Position numbers and translations under genes: made by a program. From contig NZ_JASCTH010000015.1 in NCBI RefSeq assembly GCF_030009775.1, positions 26,405 through 90,404 on the forward strand: 64,000 bases of DNA, given 5' to 3'. Shown here piece by piece: positions 1 to 8,778 of the stretch. The notes under the pieces are model-generated. The model was not told the origin of the DNA and did no database searches. It saw only the letters and a program-made list of their open reading frames with translations. Source of the stretch: Actinoplanes sandaracinus. GTDB lineage: Bacteria; Actinomycetota; Actinomycetes; Mycobacteriales; Micromonosporaceae. Each line of letters begins with the position of its first letter. Position 1 is the first letter of the stretch.

Positions 1-10
1 GGCTGGTCCA

Positions 11-60
11 CCCCCCGCTGTTTGGTTCGGGGGGCGGCCCCCCCCCCACCCCCCCCCCCC
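11..60. repeat. G/C hairpin followed by an interrupted poly-C tract
   Basis: Six C (11-16) can pair with six G (29-34) around a T-containing loop. Positions 38-60 are then ten C, one A and twelve C. The hairpin could be the end of a gene lying left of the window. The homopolymer is the kind of tract where read errors and assembly breaks are common. No coding function is seen. Confidence 0.5.
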
Positions 61-101
61 GGCCACATCGCATTGCGCCCGCCAGAGCCCGCAAACAATG
101 A

Positions 102-133
102 TGGTGCGCGGAAACCAAAGTCTCCGCGCACCA
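102..133 (-). terminator. Hairpin terminator after the small secreted-protein gene
   Basis: An 11-bp perfect inverted repeat pairs 102-112 with 123-133 around a 10-nt loop. On the minus strand it is followed by a short T-containing stretch. It lies about 50 nt past the stop of the gene at 183-593, which suggests that gene was an independent transcription unit. Confidence 0.5.
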
Positions 134-182
134 CGAATTCATTTCAGCAACCGCGTTCGAGCGGCTGGTGACTACTCGGAAA

Positions 183-593
183 TCAGTAGCAGAGCTGCTT
201 GCTGTCCACGTGACCGATGCTCCTGTCGGTCTGAACAACCACACGCAGGCCGTAGCACAGGCCCGGGCCGATCGAAACGGACCTCGCCCACGGACCCTTG
301 TGGCCCGTCCCGACAGAGCAGTTGGTCTTGTTGACCTGCTGGCGGCCACCAGGCTTGTAGAAGAACGCGATCAGTTCACCGCCGGCCGGGATGGAACTCG
401 GCTTCCGCTGAAGGTAGTAGTCAGGGTAGGCGGTGTAGCCGCGACCACTGATGCACTAGTCGATGTTGAAGCCGAGGACGGTGGCGTTGTTACAGCCGCC
501 GGGGCTCTGCGCCATCGCGGGCGACGAAGCGCCGAAAACGGCGGCACCCATGGCGATGATGGAAGCCGCTGCGGTACTGGTGAATTTGCGCAA
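183..593 (-). pseudogene. Small secreted protein gene interrupted by an in-frame amber codon
   Basis: A TTG start (591-593) follows a GGGGAG ribosome site at 7-nt spacing. It opens a 136-codon frame starting RKFTSTAAASIIAMGAAVFG, a basic N-terminus plus hydrophobic signal core with a likely cleavage near AMA-Q. Codon 46 (456-458) is TAG. The frame then continues intact to a TGA at 183-185, with Tyr-rich, Cys-containing sequence and a final LCY. The product would be an exported small basic protein of unknown function. Continuity of the frame, a good ribosome site and a downstream terminator argue it was a real gene. The amber may be a recent mutation, a read error or a readthrough site. I recognise no family. 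Confidence 0.6.
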
Positions 594-649
594 TTGAGTT
601 CTCCCCGCTGAAGATCAATCGGACGGGGAGGCACGTATCACGATCTTCT

Positions 650-663
650 ATATTGATCAATAT
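650..663. promoter_or_regulatory. 14-bp AT-rich perfect palindrome, candidate operator
   Basis: ATATTGATCAATAT is a perfect palindrome in otherwise very GC-rich DNA. It lies about 57 nt upstream of the TTG start of the secreted-protein gene and just past the stop of rel. A dimeric repressor site or a promoter element for the small gene is possible. No regulator is identified. Confidence 0.35.
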
Positions 664-681
664 TGACGGGACGGGCTCTGG

Positions 682-3165
682 TCAGGCCCCCGAGGTCACC
701 CGGTAGGCGTCGAACACCCCATCCACCTTGCGGACCGCGGCGACCAGGTGGCCGAGGTGTTTCGGGTCGGCCATCTCGAAGGTGAACCGGCTGACCGCCA
801 CCCGGTCACGGGTGGTGGTGACCGTCGCGGAGAGGATGTTGACCCGCTCCTCCGACAGCACCCGGGTCACGTCGGCCAGCAGTTTGTGCCGGTCGAGCGC
901 CTCCACCTGGATCGCCACCAGGAACGTGGACGCCGACGTCGGCTTCCAGCTGACCTCGACCATCCGCTCGCTCTGGTCGCGCAGGTCCTGCGCGTTGGCG
1001 CAGTCGTCCCGGTGCACACTCACACCGCCGGAGCGGGTGACGAACCCGAAGACCGCGTCACCGGGCACCGGAGTGCAACAACGGGCCAGTTTCACCCAGA
1101 CGTCCGAGACGCCCTTCACCACGACACCCGGGTCCTGCGCCTGGCTGCGGTTGCGCGGCGGCCGGGTCGCGACGGCGGTCTCGGCGATGTCCTCGACCGC
1201 GCCCTCCTCGCCGCCGAACCCGGCGACCAGTTTCTGCACGACCGACTGCGCGGAGACGGCGTTCTCCCCGACCGCGGCATAGAGCGAGGCCACGTCGGCC
1301 AGGTGCAGGTCGCGGGCGATCGTCATGAGGTTTTCGCTGGTCAGCATGCGCTGCAGAGGCAGACCCTGCTTGCGCATGGCCTTGACGATCGCCTCCTTGC
1401 CGTCCTCGATCGCCTCCTCGCGGCGCTCCTTGTTGAAGTACTGCCTGATCTTCGTCCGGGCGCGAGGGCTCTTCACGAAGCCGAGCCAGTCCTGCGTGGG
1501 ACCGGCCGTCGCCGACTTGGAGGTGAAGATCTCGATCACGTCGCCGTTGGAGAGCGGTGACTCCAGCGGCACCAGCTTGCCGTTGACCCGCGCGCCGATG
1601 CACTTGTGCCCGACCTCGGTGTGCACCGCGTAGGCGAAGTCCACCGGCGTCGAGCCGGTCGGCAGCGGGATCACGTCGCCCTTGGGCGTGAAGACGTAGA
1701 CCTCCTGGCTGGAGAGGTCGAACCGCAACGCGTCGAGGAACTCGGACGGGTCACTCGCCTCACGCTGCCAGTCGAGGAGCTGCCGCAGCCAGGTCATCTC
1801 GTCGATGTGCGCCGGCGGGCCGACGATCGTCGCGCCCTTCTGCTCCTTGTACTTCCAGTGCGCGGCGATGCCGAACTCGGCGGTGCGGTGCATCGCGAAC
1901 GTGCGGATCTGCATCTCGACCGGCTTGCCGGTCGGGCCGATGACCGTCGTGTGCAACGACTGGTACATGTTGAACTTCGGCATCGCGATGTAGTCCTTGA
2001 ACCGGCCCGGCACCGGCTGCCAGTTCGCGTGGATGACGCCCAGCGCGGCATAGCAGTCGCGGACCGTGTCGACCAGGATGCGGACGCCGACCAGGTCATA
2101 GATGTCGTTGAAGTCGCGGCCCCGGACGATCATCTTCTGATAGATCGAGTAGAGGTGCTTGGGGCGGCCGGTCGTCTCAGCCTTGATCTTCGCCGACTTG
2201 AGGTCGAGGCTGACCCGGTTGGTCACCTGGCGCAGCAGCGCCTCACGCTGCGGCTGGTGCTCCCCGATCAGGCGGTTGATCTCCTCGAACCGCTTGGGGA
2301 AGAGGGTGCCGAAAGCCAGGTCCTCCAGCTCCCACTTGATCGTGTTCATACCGAGGCGGTGGGCCAGCGGGGCCAGGATCTCCAGCGTCTCCTTGGCCTT
2401 CTGCTCCTGCTTGGCGCGGGGCAGGAAGGTCAGGGTGCGCATGTTGTGCAGCCGGTCGGCCAGCTTGATGACCAGCACCCGCGGGTCCTTGGCCATGGCC
2501 ACGACCATCTTGCGGATGGTCTCGGCTTTCGCCGCGTCACCGAGTTTGACCCGATCGAGTTTCGTCACGCCGTCGACCAGCAGCGCCACCTCGGCGCCGA
2601 AGTCGTTGCGCATGCTCTCCAGCGAGTAGTCGGTGTCCTCGATCGTGTCGTGCAGCAGGGCGGCCACCAGCGTCGTGGTGTCCATGCCCAGGTTGGCCAG
2701 GATCGTCGCCACCGCGAGCGGGTGCGTGATGTAGGGGTCGCCGGACTTGCGGTACTGCCCGGAGTGCCAGCGGGCCGCGACGTCGAACGCCTTCTGCAGC
2801 GCCCGCGCGTCGGCCTTGGGATGGCTGGCCCGGTGCGTGGCGATCAGCGGCTCGAGGACCTCGCTGACCTGCGTGCTCTGCCATGGGGCGTTGAAGCGGG
2901 CGAGCCGGGCCCGCACCCGGCGCCCGGTGGGCGCGCTGGCGAGGCCGAAGCTGCTGCCCGGCTCATCCGCGGGCGCGAGAGGCTGGGTGGTCTCGGGGTC
3001 GCCGGGCATATCATCGCCCGAGTTCTGGGTCGGTTGCACCGTGCCCTCCGCCGGAGGGGCGACGTCGCTGGACACCGAGCTCCTCACACCTTCGCCGGGA
3101 ACTCCGGCCTGACCAGGCCGGAGTTGTCCATCTAAGTTAGGACCATCTGAGCCAGGGTTGGTCAC
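682..3165 (-). CDS. rel: Bifunctional (p)ppGpp synthetase/hydrolase Rel
   Basis: This 827-aa long RSH protein makes and degrades the stringent-response alarmone (p)ppGpp. Visible parts in order are a disordered Pro/Gly-rich N-terminal extension (about 1-85), an HD hydrolase domain with LLHDTIEDTDYS (His172-Asp173) and KLADRLHNMRTL, and a synthetase domain with GRPKHLYSIYQKM and YQSLHTTVIGP. A TGS domain (VYVFTPKGDVIPLPTGSTPV) and a C-terminal ACT domain follow. The intact HD motif and actinobacterial type indicate a bifunctional enzyme. The start is GTG, with a TAGGAT hexamer 12 nt upstream, so the 5' leader may be very short. apt lies upstream across a gap of about 100 nt, as in mycobacteria. 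Confidence 0.97.
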   Translation of the reverse strand: MTNPGSDGPNLDGQLRPGQAGVPGEGVRSSVSSDVAPPAEGTVQPTQNSGDDMPGDPETTQPLAPADEPGSSFGLASAPTGRRVRARLARFNAPWQSTQVSEVLEPLIATHRASHPKADARALQKAFDVAARWHSGQYRKSGDPYITHPLAVATILANLGMDTTTLVAALLHDTIEDTDYSLESMRNDFGAEVALLVDGVTKLDRVKLGDAAKAETIRKMVVAMAKDPRVLVIKLADRLHNMRTLTFLPRAKQEQKAKETLEILAPLAHRLGMNTIKWELEDLAFGTLFPKRFEEINRLIGEHQPQREALLRQVTNRVSLDLKSAKIKAETTGRPKHLYSIYQKMIVRGRDFNDIYDLVGVRILVDTVRDCYAALGVIHANWQPVPGRFKDYIAMPKFNMYQSLHTTVIGPTGKPVEMQIRTFAMHRTAEFGIAAHWKYKEQKGATIVGPPAHIDEMTWLRQLLDWQREASDPSEFLDALRFDLSSQEVYVFTPKGDVIPLPTGSTPVDFAYAVHTEVGHKCIGARVNGKLVPLESPLSNGDVIEIFTSKSATAGPTQDWLGFVKSPRARTKIRQYFNKERREEAIEDGKEAIVKAMRKQGLPLQRMLTSENLMTIARDLHLADVASLYAAVGENAVSAQSVVQKLVAGFGGEEGAVEDIAETAVATRPPRNRSQAQDPGVVVKGVSDVWVKLARCCTPVPGDAVFGFVTRSGGVSVHRDDCANAQDLRDQSERMVEVSWKPTSASTFLVAIQVEALDRHKLLADVTRVLSEERVNILSATVTTTRDRVAVSRFTFEMADPKHLGHLVAAVRKVDGVFDAYRVTSGA

Positions 3166-3261
3166 CTTGGAACGCCCATCCTACCCGCACCGCCTCACCG
3201 AATACCCCGGCCGAACCTACGAATAAGCAGGCCCGGCCGGGCGAAGAACATCGAAGACGGA

Positions 3262-3825
3262 TCAAACGGTCAATAGCGCGTGTACCGTGCGCGGGCCGAG
3301 CCGTTCCCGGCCCTTCAGGAAGCCCAGCTCCATCAGCACGGTGAAGCCGGACACCACGCCGCCCGCCTGCTCGACCAGATCCATCGTCGCGCCGGCGGTG
3401 CCACCGGTCGCCAGCACGTCGTCGACCACCAGGACACGCTGTCCGGGCACGAAAGCACCCTCGTGCACCTCCAGGGTGGCCTCGCCGTACTCCAGCGCGT
3501 ACGTCGCGGAGAAGGCCGGTCGCGGCAGCTTGCCGGCCTTACGGACCGGGACCACGCCGACGCCGGTCGCGTACGCGATCGCGGCCGCCAGCACGAACCC
3601 GCGCGCCTCGACGCCCGCCACCACGTCGAACGAGCCCGGCCCGTAATGGGTGACGATGCCGTCGATCACCCGCTTGAACGCCGGGCCGTCACCGAAGAAC
3701 GGCATCAGATCCTTGAAGACGATGCCCGGTTTCGGAAAGTCCTGCACATCGACGGTGCCTCCGGCGACCAGGGCTGCCAGTTCCGGCCCGCTGTCGCCGG
3801 TCACCGAGGGGTTCTCGCTACTCAC
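3262..3825 (-). CDS. apt: Adenine phosphoribosyltransferase
   Basis: The enzyme converts adenine and PRPP to AMP in purine salvage. The PRPP-binding loop VLVVDDVLATGGT is clear, as is the family N-terminal segment FPKPGIVFKDLMPFF. I chose the GTG at 3823-3825 (187 aa). The frame extends 14 codons further but without family-like sequence. No Shine-Dalgarno is seen before this GTG. Instead TAGGCT sits 7 nt upstream, which fits a leaderless message. The gene lies between secF and rel, the order also found in mycobacteria. Confidence 0.93.
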   Translation of the reverse strand: MSSENPSVTGDSGPELAALVAGGTVDVQDFPKPGIVFKDLMPFFGDGPAFKRVIDGIVTHYGPGSFDVVAGVEARGFVLAAAIAYATGVGVVPVRKAGKLPRPAFSATYALEYGEATLEVHEGAFVPGQRVLVVDDVLATGGTAGATMDLVEQAGGVVSGFTVLMELGFLKGRERLGPRTVHALLTV

Positions 3826-3832
3826 GGCGGAC

Positions 3833-3838
3833 AGCCTA
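3833..3838 (-). promoter_or_regulatory. Candidate leaderless -10 element of apt
   Basis: TAGGCT (minus strand) matches TANNNT and ends 7 nt before the GTG of apt, with no ribosome site between. I see no convincing -35. Confidence 0.4.
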
Positions 3839-3889
3839 GAGGATGCGCCCGGCCGTCCCACCGGCACCGCGACAGCGGTCCCAACGAGC

Positions 3890-3925
3890 GGCGGCCCGCC
3901 ACCCCGATGGGGGTGGCGGGCCGCC
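3890..3925 (-). terminator. Strong GC hairpin between secF and apt
   Basis: A 16-bp perfect stem pairs 3890-3905 with 3910-3925 around a 4-nt loop. It starts 16 nt past the secF stop. No U-tract follows, so it may be a U-less terminator or a 3'-end stabiliser. With the leaderless promoter of apt it suggests secDF and apt-rel are separate units. Confidence 0.5.
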
Positions 3926-3941
3926 GGTGCTCGGAGAGGAC

Positions 3942-5108
3942 TCAGCGACGCTTGCCGCCGGGCCGGTTGCCGGCTCCGCCGCCGCGCTTGGCCACCGGGC
4001 GGGCGCCCGGCCGCGGCGTGGTGCCACCGGCGAACGCCGGCACGTCGTCCGCGGCGGTGACGTTCGCGGCGCGGTTGCGCTCGCCACGCCCCGGCGCCTC
4101 GTCCGGCCGCTGTGCCCGCCGGGCCAGCACCCGGGCGTTGTGCACCTTGATCCGCGGCTCCTGGTCCTTCAGGTAGCTCAGCACCGGCGCGGCGAAGACG
4201 ATCGACGAGACCACACCGACGCCCATACCCACGAAGAGCACCAGGCCCAGGTCCTTCAGGGTGCCCGCGCCGAGCAGGCCGGCGCCGATGAAGAGCACGC
4301 CGCCGACCGGCAGCAGCGCCACCAGACCGGTGTTGAGCGAGCGCATCAGGGTCTGGTTCACCGCGAGGTTGGTCGCCTCCGCGTACGTCCGGGTGCTGCC
4401 CGCAGTGATGCCGCGGGTGTTCTCCTGCACCTTGTCGAAGACCACGACCACGTCATAGAGCGAATAGCCGAGGATCGTCAGGAAGCCGATCACCGTGTAC
4501 GGCGTGAGCTCGAACTTGAGCAGCGAGTAGACGCCCGCCGTGAAGACCAGGTCGAACATGAGGGAGGCGAGTGCCGCCACCGCCATCCGCCACTCGAACC
4601 GGACCACCAGGTACGCCGTAACCAGCACCAGGAAGATCACCAGGCCGAGGATCGCCTTGTCGATGACCGCGCCGCCCCAGGCCGAGGAGACCTGCTGGTC
4701 GCTGATCTGGGTGACTTCGATGCCGAGGTCACCGGCGAGGGTCGCCTTGGCCTCCTGCATGTCCGGCGCGGACAGCGCCGCCGAGCGGACCTTGAAGTTG
4801 GCCTCCGCGCCGGAGCCGACCTGCTGGGCGGCGTTGACCTGCGCCTCCGGCTCGACCGACTGGACCGCGGCGCGCACCGCCTCCTGGACCCGGTCCTGGG
4901 TGAAGGTCTTCCCGGCGACCTGCGACGGGACGGAGAACTCACTGCCGCCGGCGAACTCGATGCCGAGGTGGAAACGGTTGATCCCGAAGCTGCCGAGGGC
5001 GATCAGCACGAGCACGGCCGCGACGGTGAACCACATCTTGCGGCGGCCGATGATGTTGATGTTCGCCTCGCCCTGGTACAGGCGGTTGACGAAACCGGAT
5101 CCGGCCAT
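3942..5108 (-). CDS. secF: Protein translocase subunit SecF
   Basis: SecF works with SecD in the membrane to use the proton gradient to complete Sec-dependent protein export. The protein has 388 aa with a first membrane helix near residues 25-45, the family motif GIEFAGGSEF, a periplasmic P1 domain, then a block of five hydrophobic segments including DVVVVFDKVQEN. A basic Gly/Pro-rich cytoplasmic tail ends in GGKRR. AGGAGG lies 6 nt before the ATG. The start is 1 nt after the secD stop, so the two are translationally linked. Confidence 0.96.
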   Translation of the reverse strand: MAGSGFVNRLYQGEANINIIGRRKMWFTVAAVLVLIALGSFGINRFHLGIEFAGGSEFSVPSQVAGKTFTQDRVQEAVRAAVQSVEPEAQVNAAQQVGSGAEANFKVRSAALSAPDMQEAKATLAGDLGIEVTQISDQQVSSAWGGAVIDKAILGLVIFLVLVTAYLVVRFEWRMAVAALASLMFDLVFTAGVYSLLKFELTPYTVIGFLTILGYSLYDVVVVFDKVQENTRGITAGSTRTYAEATNLAVNQTLMRSLNTGLVALLPVGGVLFIGAGLLGAGTLKDLGLVLFVGMGVGVVSSIVFAAPVLSYLKDQEPRIKVHNARVLARRAQRPDEAPGRGERNRAANVTAADDVPAFAGGTTPRPGARPVAKRGGGAGNRPGGKRR

Positions 5109-5109
5109 G

Positions 5110-7053
5110 TCAGGCCTCCTTCACGCGCGAGGAGACGGACTCCTCGGTCTGGCTGCGGCGCAGAGCACGGCCGAGGCCGCTGACCCTGGGCGACAGGAAC
5201 GCCTTACGGCTGGCGAGCAGCGTCATGATCGGGTGCCGGAAGAGGAACACCACGACCAGGTCGAGCACGGTCGAGAGACCGAGCGCGAAGGCGAGACCCT
5301 GCACCTGGCCGATCGACACGATGTAGAGAACCACGGCACACAAGATCGTGATGGCGTTCGCCGAGATGATCGTGCGCCGGGCCCGGTGCCACGCCCGCGG
5401 AACCGCGCTGCGCGGGCTCCGGCCCTCGTGGATCTCGTCCTTGAGCCGCTCGAAATAGATGACGAACGAGTCCGCCGCGACACCCAGTGAGACGATGAAA
5501 CCGACGATGCCGGCCAGGGTCAGGGTGAAGCCGATCGAACGGCCCAGGAAGACCAGGGCGCCGAAGGTGAGCAGGGCGGACAGGCCCAGGCTCAGGAAGA
5601 TCACCAGACCGAGCATGCGGTAGTAGAAGAACGAGTACACCGCCACCAGCGCGAGGCCGATCGCGGCGGCGAGCAGACCCGCTTCGAGCTGCTGGCCACC
5701 GACGGTCGCGGTGATGGTCTGGGCCGGGCCGGCCTGGAAGGTCACCGGGATGGCGCCGAAGTTGAGCTGGTCGGCGAGTTCCTTGGCGCTGGCCGCGTTG
5801 AAGTCACCGGTGATCTGCGACTGGCCGGTGAGCACGGCCTGGATCTGCGGGGCGGAGACGATCGTCTTGTCCAGGACCACGGCGACCGCGCAGTGATCGG
5901 CGTTCTGGTAGAGCGAGCTGACCGCGATGAAGCAGGGCTCGTTGGGGCCCGCCTCGAACGCCTTGCGGGTCAGCGCGGCCCACTTTGTCTGGCCCTCGCT
6001 CTTGAATTCGAGCGAGACGACCCACTGGTTCGTGGTGGTGTCGAGCTGCTGCGCGGCGTTGCTGATGTCGTCGCCGACCACCTCGGCCTTGTCCAGCAGC
6101 ACCTTGGCGCCCCGCTCACAGGCGACCACCTGGCTGTCGATGGCGTCGATCGCGCCGTTCGGCCGCGCCTCCAGCTGGGCACAGCTGATCGTCGGGACGT
6201 TGAACTGCATCTTCGGGTCGAGCGCGTTCACCTCGACACCGCTCAGCGAGGCGAACGCCTTGAACGGCAGGCCGGCCTCGGGGTCCGTGGAGAGGTCCAC
6301 CGGAGCGGTCAGCTTCTCGGCGGCGGCCCAGGCGGCCCCGACCTTCTTCGCGACCGCCGCGCGCTGCTCCTCGATCTTCGCCGTCACCGGGGCCGGAGCC
6401 GCGGCGGAGGCCGACGCGGACGGGGCCGGGGCTGACGCCGACGGAGCGACCGACGCGGAGACGCTGGGGCTCGGCGCGGGGGCGCCGCCACCCTGGCCAC
6501 CGGTCGGCGCCGACGCGGAGGCGGCCGGAGCGGCGGGAGCGCTCGCGCCCTTCGAACCGACGACGGCCGGAGCCGCCGAACCGGACGGCGCCGCGCCGCT
6601 GGCTGAGGGGCTCGGCGCCGGGCTCTGCGGGTTCAGCGCGGCGGCCGCCACGTCGCCGGTGACTCCGACGAGCAGACGGAACCGCATGTTCGCGGCCTGC
6701 TCCAGGCCTTTCAGCTGCTCCTCGGCCTTGCCGGCCAGCGAGACGACGATGGTGTTCTGGCCCTGGATGACCACCTCGGCCTCGGAGACGCCGAGAGCGT
6801 TGACCCGGCTCTCGATGATCTCGCGGGCCCGCTCCATGGCCTCCGGGGCCGGCGGGCCGCCGAGCTGGGAGGCGATGTAGGTGGCCTGCGTGCCACCGAT
6901 CAGGTCGAGGCCCAGCTTCGGTTCCAGGCGCTGCTTCCAGCCGCCCTCGGCGCCGGCGCCGAAGAAGACGAGCAGATAAAGGACGACGAAGACCAGACCG
7001 AGCACGCCGAGTTGGCGTCCAGGATGCATCTGTCCCTGTGGTGGTCGTGCCAC
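5110..7053 (-). CDS. secD: Protein translocase subunit SecD
   Basis: This is the membrane partner of SecF in late-stage protein export. The N-terminal helix leads into the family motif KLGLDLIGGTQ, then a large extracytoplasmic part and a C-terminal set of hydrophobic segments with GVAADSFVIYFERLKDE. The GTG at 7051-7053 follows AGGGAGA at 9 nt and gives 647 aa. The frame is open for 31 more codons without family sequence. An unusual Ala/Pro/Ser-rich stretch of about 90 residues interrupts the periplasmic part. Confidence 0.95.
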   Translation of the reverse strand: MARPPQGQMHPGRQLGVLGLVFVVLYLLVFFGAGAEGGWKQRLEPKLGLDLIGGTQATYIASQLGGPPAPEAMERAREIIESRVNALGVSEAEVVIQGQNTIVVSLAGKAEEQLKGLEQAANMRFRLLVGVTGDVAAAALNPQSPAPSPSASGAAPSGSAAPAVVGSKGASAPAAPAASASAPTGGQGGGAPAPSPSVSASVAPSASAPAPSASASAAAPAPVTAKIEEQRAAVAKKVGAAWAAAEKLTAPVDLSTDPEAGLPFKAFASLSGVEVNALDPKMQFNVPTISCAQLEARPNGAIDAIDSQVVACERGAKVLLDKAEVVGDDISNAAQQLDTTTNQWVVSLEFKSEGQTKWAALTRKAFEAGPNEPCFIAVSSLYQNADHCAVAVVLDKTIVSAPQIQAVLTGQSQITGDFNAASAKELADQLNFGAIPVTFQAGPAQTITATVGGQQLEAGLLAAAIGLALVAVYSFFYYRMLGLVIFLSLGLSALLTFGALVFLGRSIGFTLTLAGIVGFIVSLGVAADSFVIYFERLKDEIHEGRSPRSAVPRAWHRARRTIISANAITILCAVVLYIVSIGQVQGLAFALGLSTVLDLVVVFLFRHPIMTLLASRKAFLSPRVSGLGRALRRSQTEESVSSRVKEA

Positions 7054-7194
7054 GGCTGTTGGTCTCCCTGTGCTTTCGGCCGCGCGCCCGCGCGGCGCTA
7101 TCTGTCTGTGACCGGCCGTCGACTGTCGAACGGCGGGCTGACGCACCGACCCGAATAACTCATGCGCGGGCCGGTGCGTTCGGGATTTCGAGGA

Positions 7195-7584
7195 TCAGTC
7201 CTGCTTACGAGTCTCGGTGGCGGGGCTCTCCGGCTCCTCCGCGTCCGCGGCGGGCGCGTCCACGTCGGGCTCCGGGATGACCTCGCCGGTCTTCTGAACG
7301 ACCCGGGCGATCGCGGGACGCGCGAAGCGCACCTCGACGCCGGGCGAGATCTCCAGGAGCACCTGATCGTCGGCCACGCTGACGACGGTGCCGTGGAGGC
7401 CGCCGATCGTGACGATCTCGTCGCCCGGTCCGAGTGAGTTCTGCATTTGCATCGCCTCACGACGACGCTTCTGCTGTGGGCGGATCATGAGGAAGTACAT
7501 GACACCGAAGAGCAGCGCGATGATCAGGAAAAACGAGAGGTCACCGCCGCCACCGGCGGCTTGTGCGTAGCTTGCCTCAAGCAC
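7195..7584 (-). CDS. yajC: Preprotein translocase accessory subunit YajC
   Basis: YajC is a small single-pass membrane protein that associates with SecDF. The 129-aa product has one strong helix (FFLIIALLFGVMYFLMIRP) followed at once by QQKRRRE, then the small conserved domain with GDEIVTIGGLHGTV. An acidic, Pro-rich tail of about 35 residues ends the protein. GTG start, with AAGG 9 nt upstream. Its place just before secD is the usual one. Confidence 0.95.
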   Translation of the reverse strand: MLEASYAQAAGGGGDLSFFLIIALLFGVMYFLMIRPQQKRRREAMQMQNSLGPGDEIVTIGGLHGTVVSVADDQVLLEISPGVEVRFARPAIARVVQKTGEVIPEPDVDAPAADAEEPESPATETRKQD

Positions 7585-7731
7585 GAAAAAGGGCCTTCCG
7601 TCAGCCGCCGGCGCAACGGGTGGGCGGGCGCCGCGGCGATATGCAAATCCGGATGGAACGGCGGCGAGTCTAATGGGTCAACCTGGAGATAACGAATGCG
7701 GCACACGTCACGTTCACATCACGAGCAATAT

Positions 7732-8778
7732 TCACGCGTCTCGGGCGAACAGGTCACCTTGGAACACGCCGCCCCGCCCGTCTGTCGGCGGTGTCCGCCC
7801 CAGATGCGCCCAGCCGGCCTCGGTCGCCACCCGGCCCCGCGGGGTCCGTGCCAGCAGACCGGCCCGCACCAGGAACGGCTCGCACACCTCCTCGACCGTG
7901 TCGGACTGCTCACCCACCGCCACGGCGAGGGTGGACAGGCCGACCGGGCCGCCCTTGAACGAGTCGATCAGGGCCCGCAGCACGGCCCGGTCCAGCCGGT
8001 CCAGGCCGAGCTCGTCCACGTCGTACACCTGGAGGGCCGCTTTGGACACCGCCTCGGTGACCACGCCGTCGGCGCGCACCTCGGCGAAGTCACGGACCCG
8101 GCGCAGCAGCCGGTTGGCGATACGCGGCGTGCCGCGGGAGCGGCGCGCGATCTCCGCGGACCCCTCCGGCGTGATCTTCACACCCAGGATCCGGGCCGAC
8201 CGGTGCAGCAGCGTGTCCAGGTCGGCGTGCGAATAGAAGTCGAGGTGCGCGACGAACCCGAAACGGTCACGCATCGGCCCGGACAGCAGACCCGCCCGCG
8301 TCGTGGCACCGACCAGCGTGAAGGGTTCCACATCCAGCGGGATCGCGGTCGCGCCCGGCCCCTTGCCGACCACCACGTCGACCCGGAAGTCCTCCATGGC
8401 GCTGTAGAGCAGTTCCTCGGCCGGTTTCGCGATGCGGTGGATCTCGTCGATGAACAGCACGTCACCCGGCGCGAGGCCGGTCAGGATCGCGGCCAGATCG
8501 CCGGAACGCTCGATCACCGGGCCGCTGGTGGTCCGGATGCCGGTGCCCAGCTCCGCCGCCACGATGTTCGCCAGGGTCGTCTTGCCGAGACCGGGCGGCC
8601 CGGACAGCAGGATGTGGTCGGGCGGGGTGCCCCGGCCCATGGAGGCCTTGAGCAGCAGTTCGAGCTGGTCGCGGACCCGGTGCTGGGCGATGAAGTCGGC
8701 CAGCCGGCGAGGCCGGACGCTGGCCTCGGCGTCCAGGTCCTCGTCGAAAGCGTCCGGAGAGACGAGTTCCTCGCTCAT
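7732..8778 (-). CDS. ruvB: Holliday junction branch-migration helicase RuvB
   Basis: RuvB is the AAA+ motor that drives branch migration of Holliday junctions with RuvA. The 348-aa protein shows Walker A GPPGLGKT (60-67), Walker B DVLFIDEIH (107-113), the sensor/arginine-finger segment TRAGLLSGPMRDRFG and a C-terminal winged helix with RTPRGR. The ATG at 8776-8778 overlaps the ruvA stop as ATGA. The reading frame upstream of it is only ruvA in another frame. Last gene of ruvC-ruvA-ruvB. Confidence 0.97.
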   Translation of the reverse strand: MSEELVSPDAFDEDLDAEASVRPRRLADFIAQHRVRDQLELLLKASMGRGTPPDHILLSGPPGLGKTTLANIVAAELGTGIRTTSGPVIERSGDLAAILTGLAPGDVLFIDEIHRIAKPAEELLYSAMEDFRVDVVVGKGPGATAIPLDVEPFTLVGATTRAGLLSGPMRDRFGFVAHLDFYSHADLDTLLHRSARILGVKITPEGSAEIARRSRGTPRIANRLLRRVRDFAEVRADGVVTEAVSKAALQVYDVDELGLDRLDRAVLRALIDSFKGGPVGLSTLAVAVGEQSDTVEEVCEPFLVRAGLLARTPRGRVATEAGWAHLGRTPPTDGRGGVFQGDLFARDA

